Source: a bacterium
GTDB taxonomy: Bacteria; Eremiobacterota; Eremiobacteria; Baltobacterales; Baltobacteraceae
Reading direction: 5' to 3'
Length of the DNA stretch: 13,387 nt
Assembly (NCBI GenBank): GCA_021784715.1
Contig: JAJYHP010000157.1
Coordinates: forward strand, 1 to 13,387
Below are positions 1-6,707 of this stretch, piece after piece. The notes beneath the pieces were generated by a model. It did not search any database, was not told the origin of the DNA, and saw nothing but the letters and a program-made list of their open reading frames with translations. The stretch's first letter is position 1. The number at the start of each line of letters is the position of its first letter. The position numbers were made by a program, and so were the translations under genes.

Positions 1-136
1 GTGCTGTCGGTCGCCAATCTCGATAACGGGCTCGGAGCCCGAGGGCCGCCCGGCGTGGCCGACAGGTTCTTCACCCCAGATTCGAGGCGAAGCCGCCGGA
101 TCTCCCGGCCAGCCCAACATATCAGGGGCGAGCTTG
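1..136. other. Left-edge non-coding stretch with hairpins
   Basis: I recognise no gene here. Open frames cross it, but their translations are arginine/proline-rich, match no family I know and run on into the repeats. Two structures are visible. One is a short palindrome, GGGCTC-G-GAGCCC (28-40). The other is a hairpin at 78-103: AGATTC pairs with GGATCT (one G-T wobble), and GGCG-AAGC-CGCC lies inside it. The second begins with TTCACCCC, like the TCACCCC start of the repeats that follow, so it may be a diverged member of the same hairpin family. The window edge prevents any judgement on whether this is the tail of an upstream gene. Confidence 0.4.
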
Positions 137-319
137 TCACCCCGAGTAGGTTGCGCAGCAACCGTATCGAGGGGCGCTCTCGGTCACCCCGAGTAGGGTG
201 CGCAGCAACCGTATCGGGGGGCGCTCTCTCTGTCACCCCGAGTAGGTTGCACAGCAACCGTATCGAGGGGCGCTCTCTCTGTCACCCCGAGTAGGTTGCG
301 CAGCAACCGTATCGAGGGG
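137..319 (-). repeat. Left array: four copies of a hairpin repeat (family A)
   Basis: Four 38-base units lie at 137-174, 184-221, 233-270 and 282-319, at periods of 47, 49 and 49 bases. Each starts TCACCCCGAGTAG, has an inner stem GGTTGC-(3 nt)-GCAACC, and ends CGTATCGAGGGG. Spacers are CGCTCTC-type sequences. Loop and stem vary slightly: unit 3 has loop ACA instead of GCA, and unit 2 has one mismatch (GGGTGC). Read on the minus strand, the ends are CCCCTCGATACG and CTACTCGGGGTGA, the same frame as the right-hand array but with a different stem. The arrays face each other across the GIY-YIG gene. Function is unknown; the size and structure recall REP-like palindromic repeats. Confidence 0.9.
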
Positions 320-347
320 TGACAAGCTTCGCAGCCGTCCGTAATTG

Positions 348-656
348 CTACTCGCTCCGACTGCGCCCTTTCCATTTTTTTCGCCCGAGTATTTTTATCG
401 CGCCCCAATCTCCCGACGCAAGCGCCATTTTTTTATCGTGCGACCATCGTTTCAATTTTTTCTCACATTCGATGGCTTCGACGACATCGTAGTAGGTTGA
501 GGTCCATAGCACGGTAATGGGACGTCGAGTAAAGGTATAACAATGTGGATCGAGCCCCGCCGAATGCTCGGCAATACGTCGCTCGATGTTTCCCGTAACA
601 CCGGTATAGATCGTTCCGTCGGCGCACGCAAGCATATAGACATGGTAGTTTTTCAT
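348..656 (-). CDS. Small GIY-YIG nuclease-family protein
   Basis: A 102-residue single-domain protein of the GIY-YIG nuclease superfamily (UPF0213/YhbQ-like size). The start has the usual Y-x-VY-x-L strand (residues 4-9) followed by GTIYTGVT (14-21), which supplies the two tyrosine motifs. The catalytic-type arginine lies in NIERRIAEH (23-31), and the later EKKLKRW helix (65-71) is typical of the small family members. I chose the ATG at 654-656 because family members begin just before the VY strand; a GTG at 678-680 would add eight residues. No convincing ribosome-binding site is seen for either. The gene stands alone between two inverted repeat arrays and is visibly less GC-rich, with several T/A runs, than the downstream genes. 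This suggests transfer or a different history. The substrate is unknown; a role with the flanking repeats is inference. Confidence 0.85.
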   Translation of the reverse strand: MKNYHVYMLACADGTIYTGVTGNIERRIAEHSAGLDPHCYTFTRRPITVLWTSTYYDVVEAIECEKKLKRWSHDKKMALASGDWGAIKILGRKKWKGRSRSE

Positions 657-710
657 CGCACGGTGCCTCTGTTCGCCCACGCGGTGCTGTCAAGTGGGCT
701 CGTCGGCGTG

Positions 711-1032
711 CCCCTCGATACGCTGCCTTCGGCAGCTACTCGGGATGACAAACATTGCCCCTCGATACGCTGCCTTCGGCAGCTACTCGGGGTGACAAAC
801 ATTGCCCCTCGATACGCTGCCTTCGGCAGCTACTCGGGGTGACAAACATTGCCCCTCGATACGCTGCCTTCGGCAGCTACTCGGGGTGACAAACATTGCC
901 CCTCGATACGCTGCCTTCGGCAGCTACTCGGGGTGACAAACATTGCCCCTCGATACGCTGCCTTCGGCAGCTACTCGGGGTGACAGCGGGCGCCCCTCGA
1001 TACGCTGCCTTCGGCAGCTACTCGGGGTGACA
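711..1032 (+). repeat. Right array: seven tandem 47-bp hairpin repeats (family B)
   Basis: Seven 40-base units lie at 711-750, 758-797, 805-844, 852-891, 899-938, 946-985 and 993-1032, an exact 47-base period. Each begins CCCCTCGATACG, contains the stem-loop GCTGCC-TTC-GGCAGC, and ends TACTCGGGGTGACA. Unit 1 has one difference (CGGGATGACA). The 7-base spacer is AACATTG five times and GCGGGCG before the last unit. The near identity implies recent tandem amplification. This array fills most of the gene-free stretch 657-1117; the remaining bases (657-710 and 1074-1117) hold nothing I can identify, and no clear promoter for the following gene. Confidence 0.95.
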
Positions 1033-1037
1033 GGGCG

Positions 1038-1073
1038 CTACTCGGGGTGACAGCGAGCGCCCCTCGGGGTGAC
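1038..1073 (+). repeat. Truncated family B repeat copies
   Basis: Right after the seventh full unit come two partial copies. One is only the right half, CTACTCGGGGTGACA (1038-1052). The other is an internally deleted unit in which CCCCT joins directly to CGGGGTGAC (1060-1073), so the whole central hairpin is gone. They are separated by GCGAGCG, similar to the last spacer. The deletions fall between the outer ends and remove the stem-loop, as expected for slippage or cutting at the hairpin. They end about 45 bases before the chemoreceptor-like gene. Confidence 0.8.
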
Positions 1074-1117
1074 CTCGGCAGGCCCTCCGCCACGGCTCTC
1101 CTAACTTCCGCCCTCTG

Positions 1118-3784
1118 ATGATCGATGCGTCCCCGGCCCCAGCGCTCGACCCTTCGTTCGAGCAGTTCTCCGAATCGATCTCCCACGCCGTCGAGTCGGT
1201 CCGGAGCATCTCGGAATCGATCGCGGCGACCGCCCAGGAGCAGACCACGCTCATGGTCGCACTCGCCGAGACCGCGGATCTGCTCTCGCGCGATTCCTGG
1301 ACGACCGCCTCGCGCCTCCAACAGGCACAGACCCAAGCGCACGCCACCACCAGCGCGCTCGCCGAATCGGTCCAGGTCGTCGGCGAGCTCCTCACCTCGG
1401 TCCAACAACTCGCGGAGCTCTCCGGGCAGACCGCCGCGGCGATGGATGAATTCGGTCGCCTGATGAGCGAGATCGGGCGCATGGCCGCGTTCGTTGAAGA
1501 TGTCTCCGACGAAACCCAGTTGCTCGCGCTTAACGCCGCAATCGAGGCGGCGCGCGCTGGCAAGCACGGGCTCGGCTTCGCCGTCGTCGCCGGCGAAGTC
1601 GGCCGGCTCGCGAAAACCACCGGCGAATCGACCTCCGTGATCACCGGGCTCGTCGTCGAAGTGCGCCGCGAAGCCGAAGCGACGATCGCAGCGGTGCGGG
1701 CGAGCGCGGAGCAGTCCGCGGAATCGGCGCCGCTCGCGCGCCAAGCGCAAGAAGCGATCCAACTGGTCGCCTCGCTCTCGACCGATCTCTCGCACGCGAT
1801 CGATGGTGCGGTGCAGGCGAGCGGACAGCAGAGCGATCAGTCGAACAAAATGATCGAACGCACCGCCTCGCTTTCAACGATGATGGCCGAAGAAGGGCGC
1901 GAGGCGCTCGAGGCGGCGTTCGCAACGCAGCGCCTTTCCTATTACGGCGCCGAGATGGCCTATCTCTCGCGTTCTGCGGTCGTGCAGCGCTCCGACGGCG
2001 CGACGTTGCGTTGCGCGACGCTCCTGCCGCCCGGTTACCCGCCGGCGCGCGCGCTACAGTACGTTCAGAAGCGCATCGAAGAACTCACCTCCGGTCGCCT
2101 GCGTATCGAATTGCACATACCGTTCGAAGGCGGAACCGAACAGGAAGAACTCCTGCGCGTTCGCTCCGGCGAACTCGATATCGTCAGCGTCACGACGTTC
2201 GTCGCCGGCTCGATCTCGCCGCTGGTACAGCTCTTCGATCTCCCGTTCGTTTTCAGCACGCCTGCCGAAGCGCACGCCGTTATCGACGGGCCGCTCGGGC
2301 GCCACGTGCTGCAATCGTTCGCGCCGTTCGGTTTGACGGGGCTTGGTTTCCTCGAAAACGGCATGCGGCATTTCACCAACTCGCTGCATCCCGTCACGCA
2401 GCCCGACGATCTCAAACGCATGCGCGTTCGCATTCAAGATTCGGTCGTCTATCTCGCGCTCATGCATGCGTTCGGCTCGATCCCCAAAGTGATTCCGTTC
2501 AACCGCGTGCACGACGCTCTCGTCGCGAAGGACGTCGACGCGCAAGAGAACCCGCTCGCGAATATCGTCGGTGCGAAGCTCTACGAGGGGCAGCGCTATC
2601 TCACATTAACCGCGCACGCATACAACACGCAGATCGTGCTCGGCAACTCCGACCGCTTGCGCCAACTCGCGCCCGAAGATCGCAACGCGCTCGCCCAAGC
2701 GTTCGAAGAAGCGCGCAACATGCACCGCGCGATCGCGGCCGAACAGGAGGCCGAAGCGCTCTCCGAATTGCAACGCCACCTGGAGGTGCATCGCTTCACC
2801 GATAGCGAACGCGAGCAGTTTATCGAAGCGGCTACCTTCGTATGGGAGCGCATGGAGCCGCTCTTCCCACCCGATATCTACCAAGCGCTGCTCTCGCGCG
2901 AGCTACATTCGTGGAGCAACCAACGCGCCACCATCGACGCGCGGCACACGCGCGCATTTTCGGTCGACGAAGTCATCCACGCGATCGACACCTCGGTCGC
3001 GGTGGTGCGGAATTCGGCCGGAAGGATCGGCAAGAACGCACAGACGGAGATCGTGAGCTCGCTCAAGAGCCTCGCCGGGCAGTCGCACGGCATGTCGGAG
3101 ATCAGCAACGGGCTCGCGGATCGCTTCGCATCGCTCGGGGAGCGCTGCGCGCAAGCGCGAGCGCAGCTCGGGGACGCCGACCGTATCGTCGAGCGGCTCT
3201 TCTCCACGATCGACGCGCTCGCCTCGATGGCGATGCAGAGCCGCGACGCGCTCGGTAAATTCGCGAAGTCGATGAATCAAATCGTCGATATCGTCGGGCT
3301 GGTCCGCGCGGTCTCCGACAAAACGAACCTGCTCGCGCTCAACGCGGCGATCGAAGCGGCGCGCGCGGGCGAACACGGGCGCGGCTTCTCCGTCGTCGCG
3401 ACCGAAGTGCGCAAGCTCGCCGACAAGACGAAATCCTCGACGCAGGAGATTCGCTCGGTGCTCGCCGATCTCGATAAACGCAGCAAAGCGACTGCGGGCG
3501 CCATCGCCTCCGACGTCAGCAAAGCCGAGGCGAGCGGTCGGCACGCGCGCGCGGCGCAGGCGGCCTTCGAACGCATCGGCGGGTTCGTCGCGGCGGCGAA
3601 CACCACGCTCGAAGATGCCGAGCGCGAATCGCGCGCCGCAGCGCAACGCGCCTACGCGATGTACGGCGATTACATGCAGATGGCCGAGCTCATCCACGAA
3701 TACGCGAACGAATGCTCCGAAGCGATCGAGACCGCCGACCGTCTCGAACGCGAACGCAACCGGCTCTTCGCATCGGCACGATAG
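1118..3784 (+). CDS. Soluble chemoreceptor-like protein: MCP hairpin - DctP solute-binding domain - MCP hairpin
   Basis: An 888-residue protein with three parts. Residues ~12-285 form a methyl-accepting chemotaxis hairpin with its tip at 133-165 ([14 protein letters not shown]). Residues ~298-597 match a TRAP-transporter DctP-type binding protein: the mature start [10 protein letters not shown], the arginine of the carboxylate-binding RVR motif (R438), and the DVDAQENP motif (472-479). Residues ~615-888 form a second MCP hairpin with its tip at 735-768. I see no signal peptide or membrane-spanning segment, so it should be cytosolic, which is unusual for a DctP domain. Tip 2 is canonical (GEHGRGF, EVRKLA). 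Tip 1 has K149, L152 and G162 at usually E, R and R positions. The start is uncertain: no ribosome-binding site precedes ATG 1118, and repeats end only 45 bases upstream. It likely signals through CheA/CheW; the ligand is unknown, a carboxylate by family. Confidence 0.85.
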   Translation: MIDASPAPALDPSFEQFSESISHAVESVRSISESIAATAQEQTTLMVALAETADLLSRDSWTTASRLQQAQTQAHATTSALAESVQVVGELLTSVQQLAELSGQTAAAMDEFGRLMSEIGRMAAFVEDVSDETQLLALNAAIEAARAGKHGLGFAVVAGEVGRLAKTTGESTSVITGLVVEVRREAEATIAAVRASAEQSAESAPLARQAQEAIQLVASLSTDLSHAIDGAVQASGQQSDQSNKMIERTASLSTMMAEEGREALEAAFATQRLSYYGAEMAYLSRSAVVQRSDGATLRCATLLPPGYPPARALQYVQKRIEELTSGRLRIELHIPFEGGTEQEELLRVRSGELDIVSVTTFVAGSISPLVQLFDLPFVFSTPAEAHAVIDGPLGRHVLQSFAPFGLTGLGFLENGMRHFTNSLHPVTQPDDLKRMRVRIQDSVVYLALMHAFGSIPKVIPFNRVHDALVAKDVDAQENPLANIVGAKLYEGQRYLTLTAHAYNTQIVLGNSDRLRQLAPEDRNALAQAFEEARNMHRAIAAEQEAEALSELQRHLEVHRFTDSEREQFIEAATFVWERMEPLFPPDIYQALLSRELHSWSNQRATIDARHTRAFSVDEVIHAIDTSVAVVRNSAGRIGKNAQTEIVSSLKSLAGQSHGMSEISNGLADRFASLGERCAQARAQLGDADRIVERLFSTIDALASMAMQSRDALGKFAKSMNQIVDIVGLVRAVSDKTNLLALNAAIEAARAGEHGRGFSVVATEVRKLADKTKSSTQEIRSVLADLDKRSKATAGAIASDVSKAEASGRHARAAQAAFERIGGFVAAANTTLEDAERESRAAAQRAYAMYGDYMQMAELIHEYANECSEAIETADRLERERNRLFASAR

Positions 3785-4417
3785 ATGTCGTCGCTACATC
3801 TGGGACAGAGCGCCGATGCGCTCGTCGGCATCGACGAAAACGGAACGATCGTTCTTTGGAATAGCGCCGCCGCAGCGCTTCTCGGCCGCACCGAGGCGGA
3901 GGTGCTCGGGCGCCCCTGCCACGTGGTCCTCGCCGGGCGGAACCCCTCGGGTTCGCACCTCTGCATGCCCGGCTGCGCGGTACAGAAAAGCTGCGCGCAA
4001 TTTCGGGCGCCTCGCCGTTTCGAAATCGTCATCCCACACCCCGACGGCAGCGATCTCTGGCTCGACGCGGTGACCTGCGTCGTCCCCGACGAGCGTGGCC
4101 GCCCCGTCGCCCTGCACCTGCTCTGCGAGAGCGTCGCCGCGCGCCATCTCAAGCGAATCGCTTCGGGCATGCAGCGCGATCGCCAGCCGAGCCCGCCGCC
4201 ACCCTCCATGCCGGCGATCCCCCTGACCGGGCGCGAGCGCGACGTCCTGCGCCTGCTCGCACAGGGGTTCCGCACCACCCAGATCGCCGAGGAACTACAG
4301 CTCGCCCCGGCGACCGCCCGCAACCATATCGGCAATCTGCTGCAGAAGCTCGGCGCCCACTCGCGCGCCGAAGCGGTCGTCCTCGCTTTGCAGCGTGGCC
4401 TGATTCATTTGACCTAG
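3785..4417 (+). CDS. PAS-LuxR transcription regulator with cysteine cluster
   Basis: A 210-residue DNA-binding regulator. An N-terminal PAS domain (about 8-118, beginning ALVGIDENGTIVLWN) is followed by a proline-rich linker (135-145) and a LuxR/FixJ-type helix-turn-helix (about 146-208; LTGRERDVLRLLAQG, then TARNHIGNLLQKLG). There is no phosphoacceptor receiver domain. The PAS domain holds C45, C60, C64 and C70 in the segment GRPCHVVL...HLCMPGC, a cysteine pattern I have seen in other PAS-LuxR proteins. Whether it binds metal, a cluster or works as a redox switch is unproven. The ATG follows the stop codon of the chemoreceptor-like gene with no base between (TAG|ATG), so the two are almost certainly co-transcribed and translationally coupled. 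It may control this gene pair or the aromatic operon next door; the target is inference. Confidence 0.85.
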   Translation: MSSLHLGQSADALVGIDENGTIVLWNSAAAALLGRTEAEVLGRPCHVVLAGRNPSGSHLCMPGCAVQKSCAQFRAPRRFEIVIPHPDGSDLWLDAVTCVVPDERGRPVALHLLCESVAARHLKRIASGMQRDRQPSPPPPSMPAIPLTGRERDVLRLLAQGFRTTQIAEELQLAPATARNHIGNLLQKLGAHSRAEAVVLALQRGLIHLT

Positions 4418-4435
4418 AAAAATCGGTATTCTCGT

Positions 4436-4450
4436 CTCTGGTTCCCAGAG
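4436..4450. repeat. Perfect inverted repeat CTCTGG-TTC-CCAGAG
   Basis: A 6-3-6 palindrome lies 19 bases after the PAS-LuxR stop codon and before the tetR promoter region. No T-run follows on the + strand, so it is not a standard intrinsic terminator. It could be a protein-binding site or a weak RNA hairpin at the end of the signalling transcript. Confidence 0.45.
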
Positions 4451-4463
4451 CGCCGTTCCCGTA

Positions 4464-4494
4464 CATTCGAATCGAATGAACGTTCGATAGAACG
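4464..4494. promoter_or_regulatory. Candidate TetR operator: paired inverted repeats upstream of tetR
   Basis: Two inverted repeats sit side by side in the 105-base gap before the operon. CATTCGA-A-TCGAATG (4464-4478) is a perfect 7-1-7 palindrome. CGTTC-GATA-GAACG (4481-4494) is a perfect 5-4-5 palindrome. The small palindrome GAACGTTC joins them. TetR proteins bind palindromes of this size and commonly regulate their own promoters, and acyl-CoA-responsive members use TGAA/GAACG-rich sites. Binding by the adjacent TetR is inferred from position. I could not identify -35/-10 boxes with confidence. Confidence 0.5.
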
Positions 4495-4506
4495 AGTCGA
4501 TCTCGA

Positions 4507-4513
4507 AAGGAGG
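4507..4513 (+). promoter_or_regulatory. Strong ribosome-binding site deciding the tetR GTG start
   Basis: AAGGAGG lies 9 bases before the GTG at 4523. It is the best Shine-Dalgarno match in the window and supports the GTG as the start of the regulator. Confidence 0.8.
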
Positions 4514-4522
4514 GCGGAACGG

Positions 4523-5113
4523 GTGCAGGCCTACGACCAACGGTACGAAGATATTCTCGACAGCGCCGAGGCGCTCTTCGCGCAGCAAGGCTTCCACGCA
4601 ACCAGCATGCGCGATATCGCTCGCGCCGCCTGTATCAGCGTCGCCGGTCTCTACTACTACCTCCCGAGCAAGCAACAAGCGCTCTCGTTCGTCTGCGAGC
4701 GCATCTTCGATCGGCTCGAAGCGGGAACAGCCGAGAGCGCCCGGCTCTCCGATCCGAACGAGCGGCTCGCCGCCTTCGTCCGCGGCCACCTGCGCTATCT
4801 CTTAACGAACAATCGTTCGTACCGCGTCTTATTGCACGATCTCCAGGCGCTCGACCGCGACGCAAACGGCAGCACGCGGGCGCGCCGACGGCGCTACTTT
4901 CAGTCGCTCGTCGATCTCCTCACCGCCCTCGCTCCGCACGCGGAAGAGAACGCACGCATGGCGGCCGGCGCGCTCTTCGGCATGTTGAATTGGGCGCCAA
5001 CCTGGTATCGCGAAGATGCCGACGGCGATGTCGACGCCGCCGCCGAGCGGCTCACCGAGCTCTTTTTGCACGGCTTTCGCAGCGGCGCGCTCGTCGCGCA
5101 GGCATCCTTATGA
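4523..5113 (+). CDS. TetR-family repressor, first gene of the aromatic operon
   Basis: A 196-residue TetR/AcrR-type regulator. The N-terminal DNA-binding domain is clear: ILDSAEALFAQQGFHATSM (11-29), then the helix-turn-helix DIARAACISVAGLYYYLPSK (31-50). The C-terminal part (about 60-196) is the all-helical ligand and dimer domain, too variable to name a ligand. The start is GTG with a strong AAGGAGG 9 bases upstream. Its stop overlaps the next start as ATGA, so it is the first gene of the dch-oah-had-bcr operon and probably represses it and itself. By analogy with other acyl-CoA-pathway TetR proteins, the inducer could be benzoyl-CoA or a ring-reduction product. This is inference: characterised benzoyl-CoA operons in Azoarcus use BzdR and those in Rhodopseudomonas use BadR, which are from other families. 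Confidence 0.88.
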   Translation: MQAYDQRYEDILDSAEALFAQQGFHATSMRDIARAACISVAGLYYYLPSKQQALSFVCERIFDRLEAGTAESARLSDPNERLAAFVRGHLRYLLTNNRSYRVLLHDLQALDRDANGSTRARRRRYFQSLVDLLTALAPHAEENARMAAGALFGMLNWAPTWYREDADGDVDAAAERLTELFLHGFRSGALVAQASL

Positions 5114-5880
5114 ACGCGATGAACGCGCGCATCGCATCGGTGCGAGAAGGGCGCCGCGCCCGCATCACGCTGCAGGCCGGGGCGCTCAACGTGCTCGGCA
5201 TCGCCGATATTCGTGCGCTCACCGCAGCGATCCGCGAGAACGAGAGCTGCTCCGTCGTCACTATCGAAGCCGCCGGCGAACGCGCGTTCTGCGCGGGAGT
5301 CGAAGTCGGCGATCACGTGCCCGAGAAGGCGCCGGAGATGTTGGCGGCGTTCGAAGAGATGGCGAGCGCATTTCTCTCCGCCTCACCGGCGATCGTCTGC
5401 GCCGCGAACGCACCCGCGATGGGCGGCGGCTTCGAGTTGCTCTTGCTCGCCGATATCGCGCTGTGCTCGACGCGCGCGTTCTTCTCGCTCCCCGAGGTAC
5501 AGCTCGCAGCACTTCCGCCGATCGCCTGCGCGTTGCTGCCGCGCGCGATTGGAACGCAGCGCGCCTTCAACGCGATCCTCACCGGGCGGAAAATCGACGC
5601 GCAAAGCGCGCTGGCGTGGGGCTTGGTGAGCGAGGTCGTCGCTCCCGAGGAACTCTCAACCGCGACCGAAGCGCTCTGCGAACGGCTCCTAAGCTATTCG
5701 GCGGTCGCTCTGCGCGCTTGCAAGCGCGCGATTCGGCTCGACGATCTATCGCTTGCGATGCGCGCGTATCGCGACGACCTTTTACCCAGCCGCGACGGGG
5801 CCGAAGGCATAGCGGCATTCCTTGAAAAGCGCTCTCCCGTTTGGGCGCACACCCTTCCCACAGGAGATGACTATCGATGA
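5110..5880 (+). CDS. dch: Cyclohexa-1,5-diene-1-carbonyl-CoA hydratase (crotonase fold)
   Basis: A 256-residue enoyl-CoA hydratase/isomerase-family protein, the length of Thauera/Azoarcus dienoyl-CoA hydratase (Dch/BzdW). It would add water to the diene made by benzoyl-CoA reductase, giving 6-hydroxycyclohex-1-ene-1-carbonyl-CoA. The oxyanion-hole loop AFCAGVEVGDHVPE (59-72) matches the Dch pattern as I remember it. Both hydratase glutamates are present: GGGFE (E109) and SLPEVQLAALPP (E129). The start ATG overlaps the tetR stop (ATGA), and a second ATG lies at 5119. No good ribosome-binding site is seen, so translation is likely coupled to tetR. The fold is certain; the exact substrate rests on motif resemblance and on the neighbouring oah, had and bcr genes. 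Confidence 0.8.
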   Translation: MNAMNARIASVREGRRARITLQAGALNVLGIADIRALTAAIRENESCSVVTIEAAGERAFCAGVEVGDHVPEKAPEMLAAFEEMASAFLSASPAIVCAANAPAMGGGFELLLLADIALCSTRAFFSLPEVQLAALPPIACALLPRAIGTQRAFNAILTGRKIDAQSALAWGLVSEVVAPEELSTATEALCERLLSYSAVALRACKRAIRLDDLSLAMRAYRDDLLPSRDGAEGIAAFLEKRSPVWAHTLPTGDDYR

Positions 5881-6707
5881 CCGCGACTACCGAAACGAGC
5901 ACCGCGCAAGAAGACGTTCTCTATTCCGTCGACGACCGCGTGGCGACGATCACCTTCAATCGCCCGCATGCATATAACGCCTACACGACCGAGACGCTCG
6001 GGCGCCTTCACGACGCGCTCCGTCGTGCGATGTGGGACGATGAAGTCGGCGTGGTGGTGCTCACCGGCGCGGGCCGCAAAGCATTTTGTACCGGCGGCGA
6101 TGTGAAAGAGTACGCGGAACGATACGTCGAGCATCCAGAACAATTTTGGAAGTACATGGTGCTCTTCCAAGATTGCCTCGATTCCATTCGCAACATGGGC
6201 AAACCGACGATCGCGCGCATTAACGGCATGGCGGTCGGCGGCGGAAACGAAATGAATATGGCTTGCGATCTCGCCGTCGCGGCAGATCACGCGAGGATCC
6301 GTCAGGTCGGCACGCGGGTCGGCAGCGTCGCCGCCGGCGGCGGCACGCAATGGCTGCCGATCATCGTCGGCGATCGCCGCGCGCGCGAGATGCTCTTCCT
6401 CTGCGAGCCGATCACCGCCGCGCAGGCGCTCGATTGGGGGCTCGTCAATCGCGTCGCACCCTACGACCAACTCGACGACGTGGTGCGTGACCTCTGCAAC
6501 AAGCTGCTCGATAAATTCCCGCAATGCTTGAGTTACACGCAATGCCAGGTGAATTATTGGAAAGACCAATCCTGGTACGCGACGATCGGTCACGCGCGCG
6601 AATGGCTCGCCTCGCATTTCGCCGGCGCCGAAACCGCCGAAGGCATGCGCGCGTTCGTCGAAAAACGCGAACCCGATTACGCCGGCATCCGGCGCGCTCG
6701 CCGATGA
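5877..6707 (+). CDS. oah: 6-oxocyclohex-1-ene-1-carbonyl-CoA hydrolase-like protein (short form)
   Basis: A 276-residue crotonase-fold protein, preceded by AGGAGA (5862-5867) nine bases before its ATG and overlapping dch by ATGA. AFCTGGDVKEYAE (69-81), GGGNEMNMA (121-129) and VGTRVGSVAAGG (144-155) follow the Oah/BamA pattern (CTGG.KEYAE, GGGQE, GPKHGSAAIGG). In place of the second hydratase glutamate there is a small-residue GS motif, as in Oah and MenB. Oah would hydrate and open the 6-oxo ring to 3-hydroxypimelyl-CoA. Proteobacterial Oah is about 377 residues; this one lacks roughly 60 residues between the GLVNRV region and the C-terminal helices, plus other tails. The end (EGMRAFVEKREPDY) also recalls MenB, so a different ring-acting hydratase is possible. 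The crotonase family is certain; the specific function is probable. Confidence 0.65.
   Translation: MTATTETSTAQEDVLYSVDDRVATITFNRPHAYNAYTTETLGRLHDALRRAMWDDEVGVVVLTGAGRKAFCTGGDVKEYAERYVEHPEQFWKYMVLFQDCLDSIRNMGKPTIARINGMAVGGGNEMNMACDLAVAADHARIRQVGTRVGSVAAGGGTQWLPIIVGDRRAREMLFLCEPITAAQALDWGLVNRVAPYDQLDDVVRDLCNKLLDKFPQCLSYTQCQVNYWKDQSWYATIGHAREWLASHFAGAETAEGMRAFVEKREPDYAGIRRARR

Noticed and set aside
1..294. 97-codon open frame at the left edge
   Set aside because: Its translation is arginine/serine-rich, matches nothing known and repeats itself because it crosses the repeat array.
543..842. 99-codon open frame on the + strand
   Set aside because: It is antisense to the GIY-YIG gene and then runs through tandem repeats; no family signature.
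711..1032. Regularly spaced repeats resembling a CRISPR array
   Set aside because: The spacers are only 7 bases and identical in five of six cases, repeats are 40 bases with a strong hairpin, and no cas genes are present.
4409..4432. Possible promoter TTGACC...TATTCT at the end of the PAS-LuxR gene
   Set aside because: The spacing is 12 bases, too short for a sigma-70-type promoter, and the -35-like box lies inside the coding sequence.
4436..4450. Intrinsic terminator after the PAS-LuxR gene
   Set aside because: The hairpin is not followed by a T-run on either strand at the proper distance; kept only as an inverted repeat.
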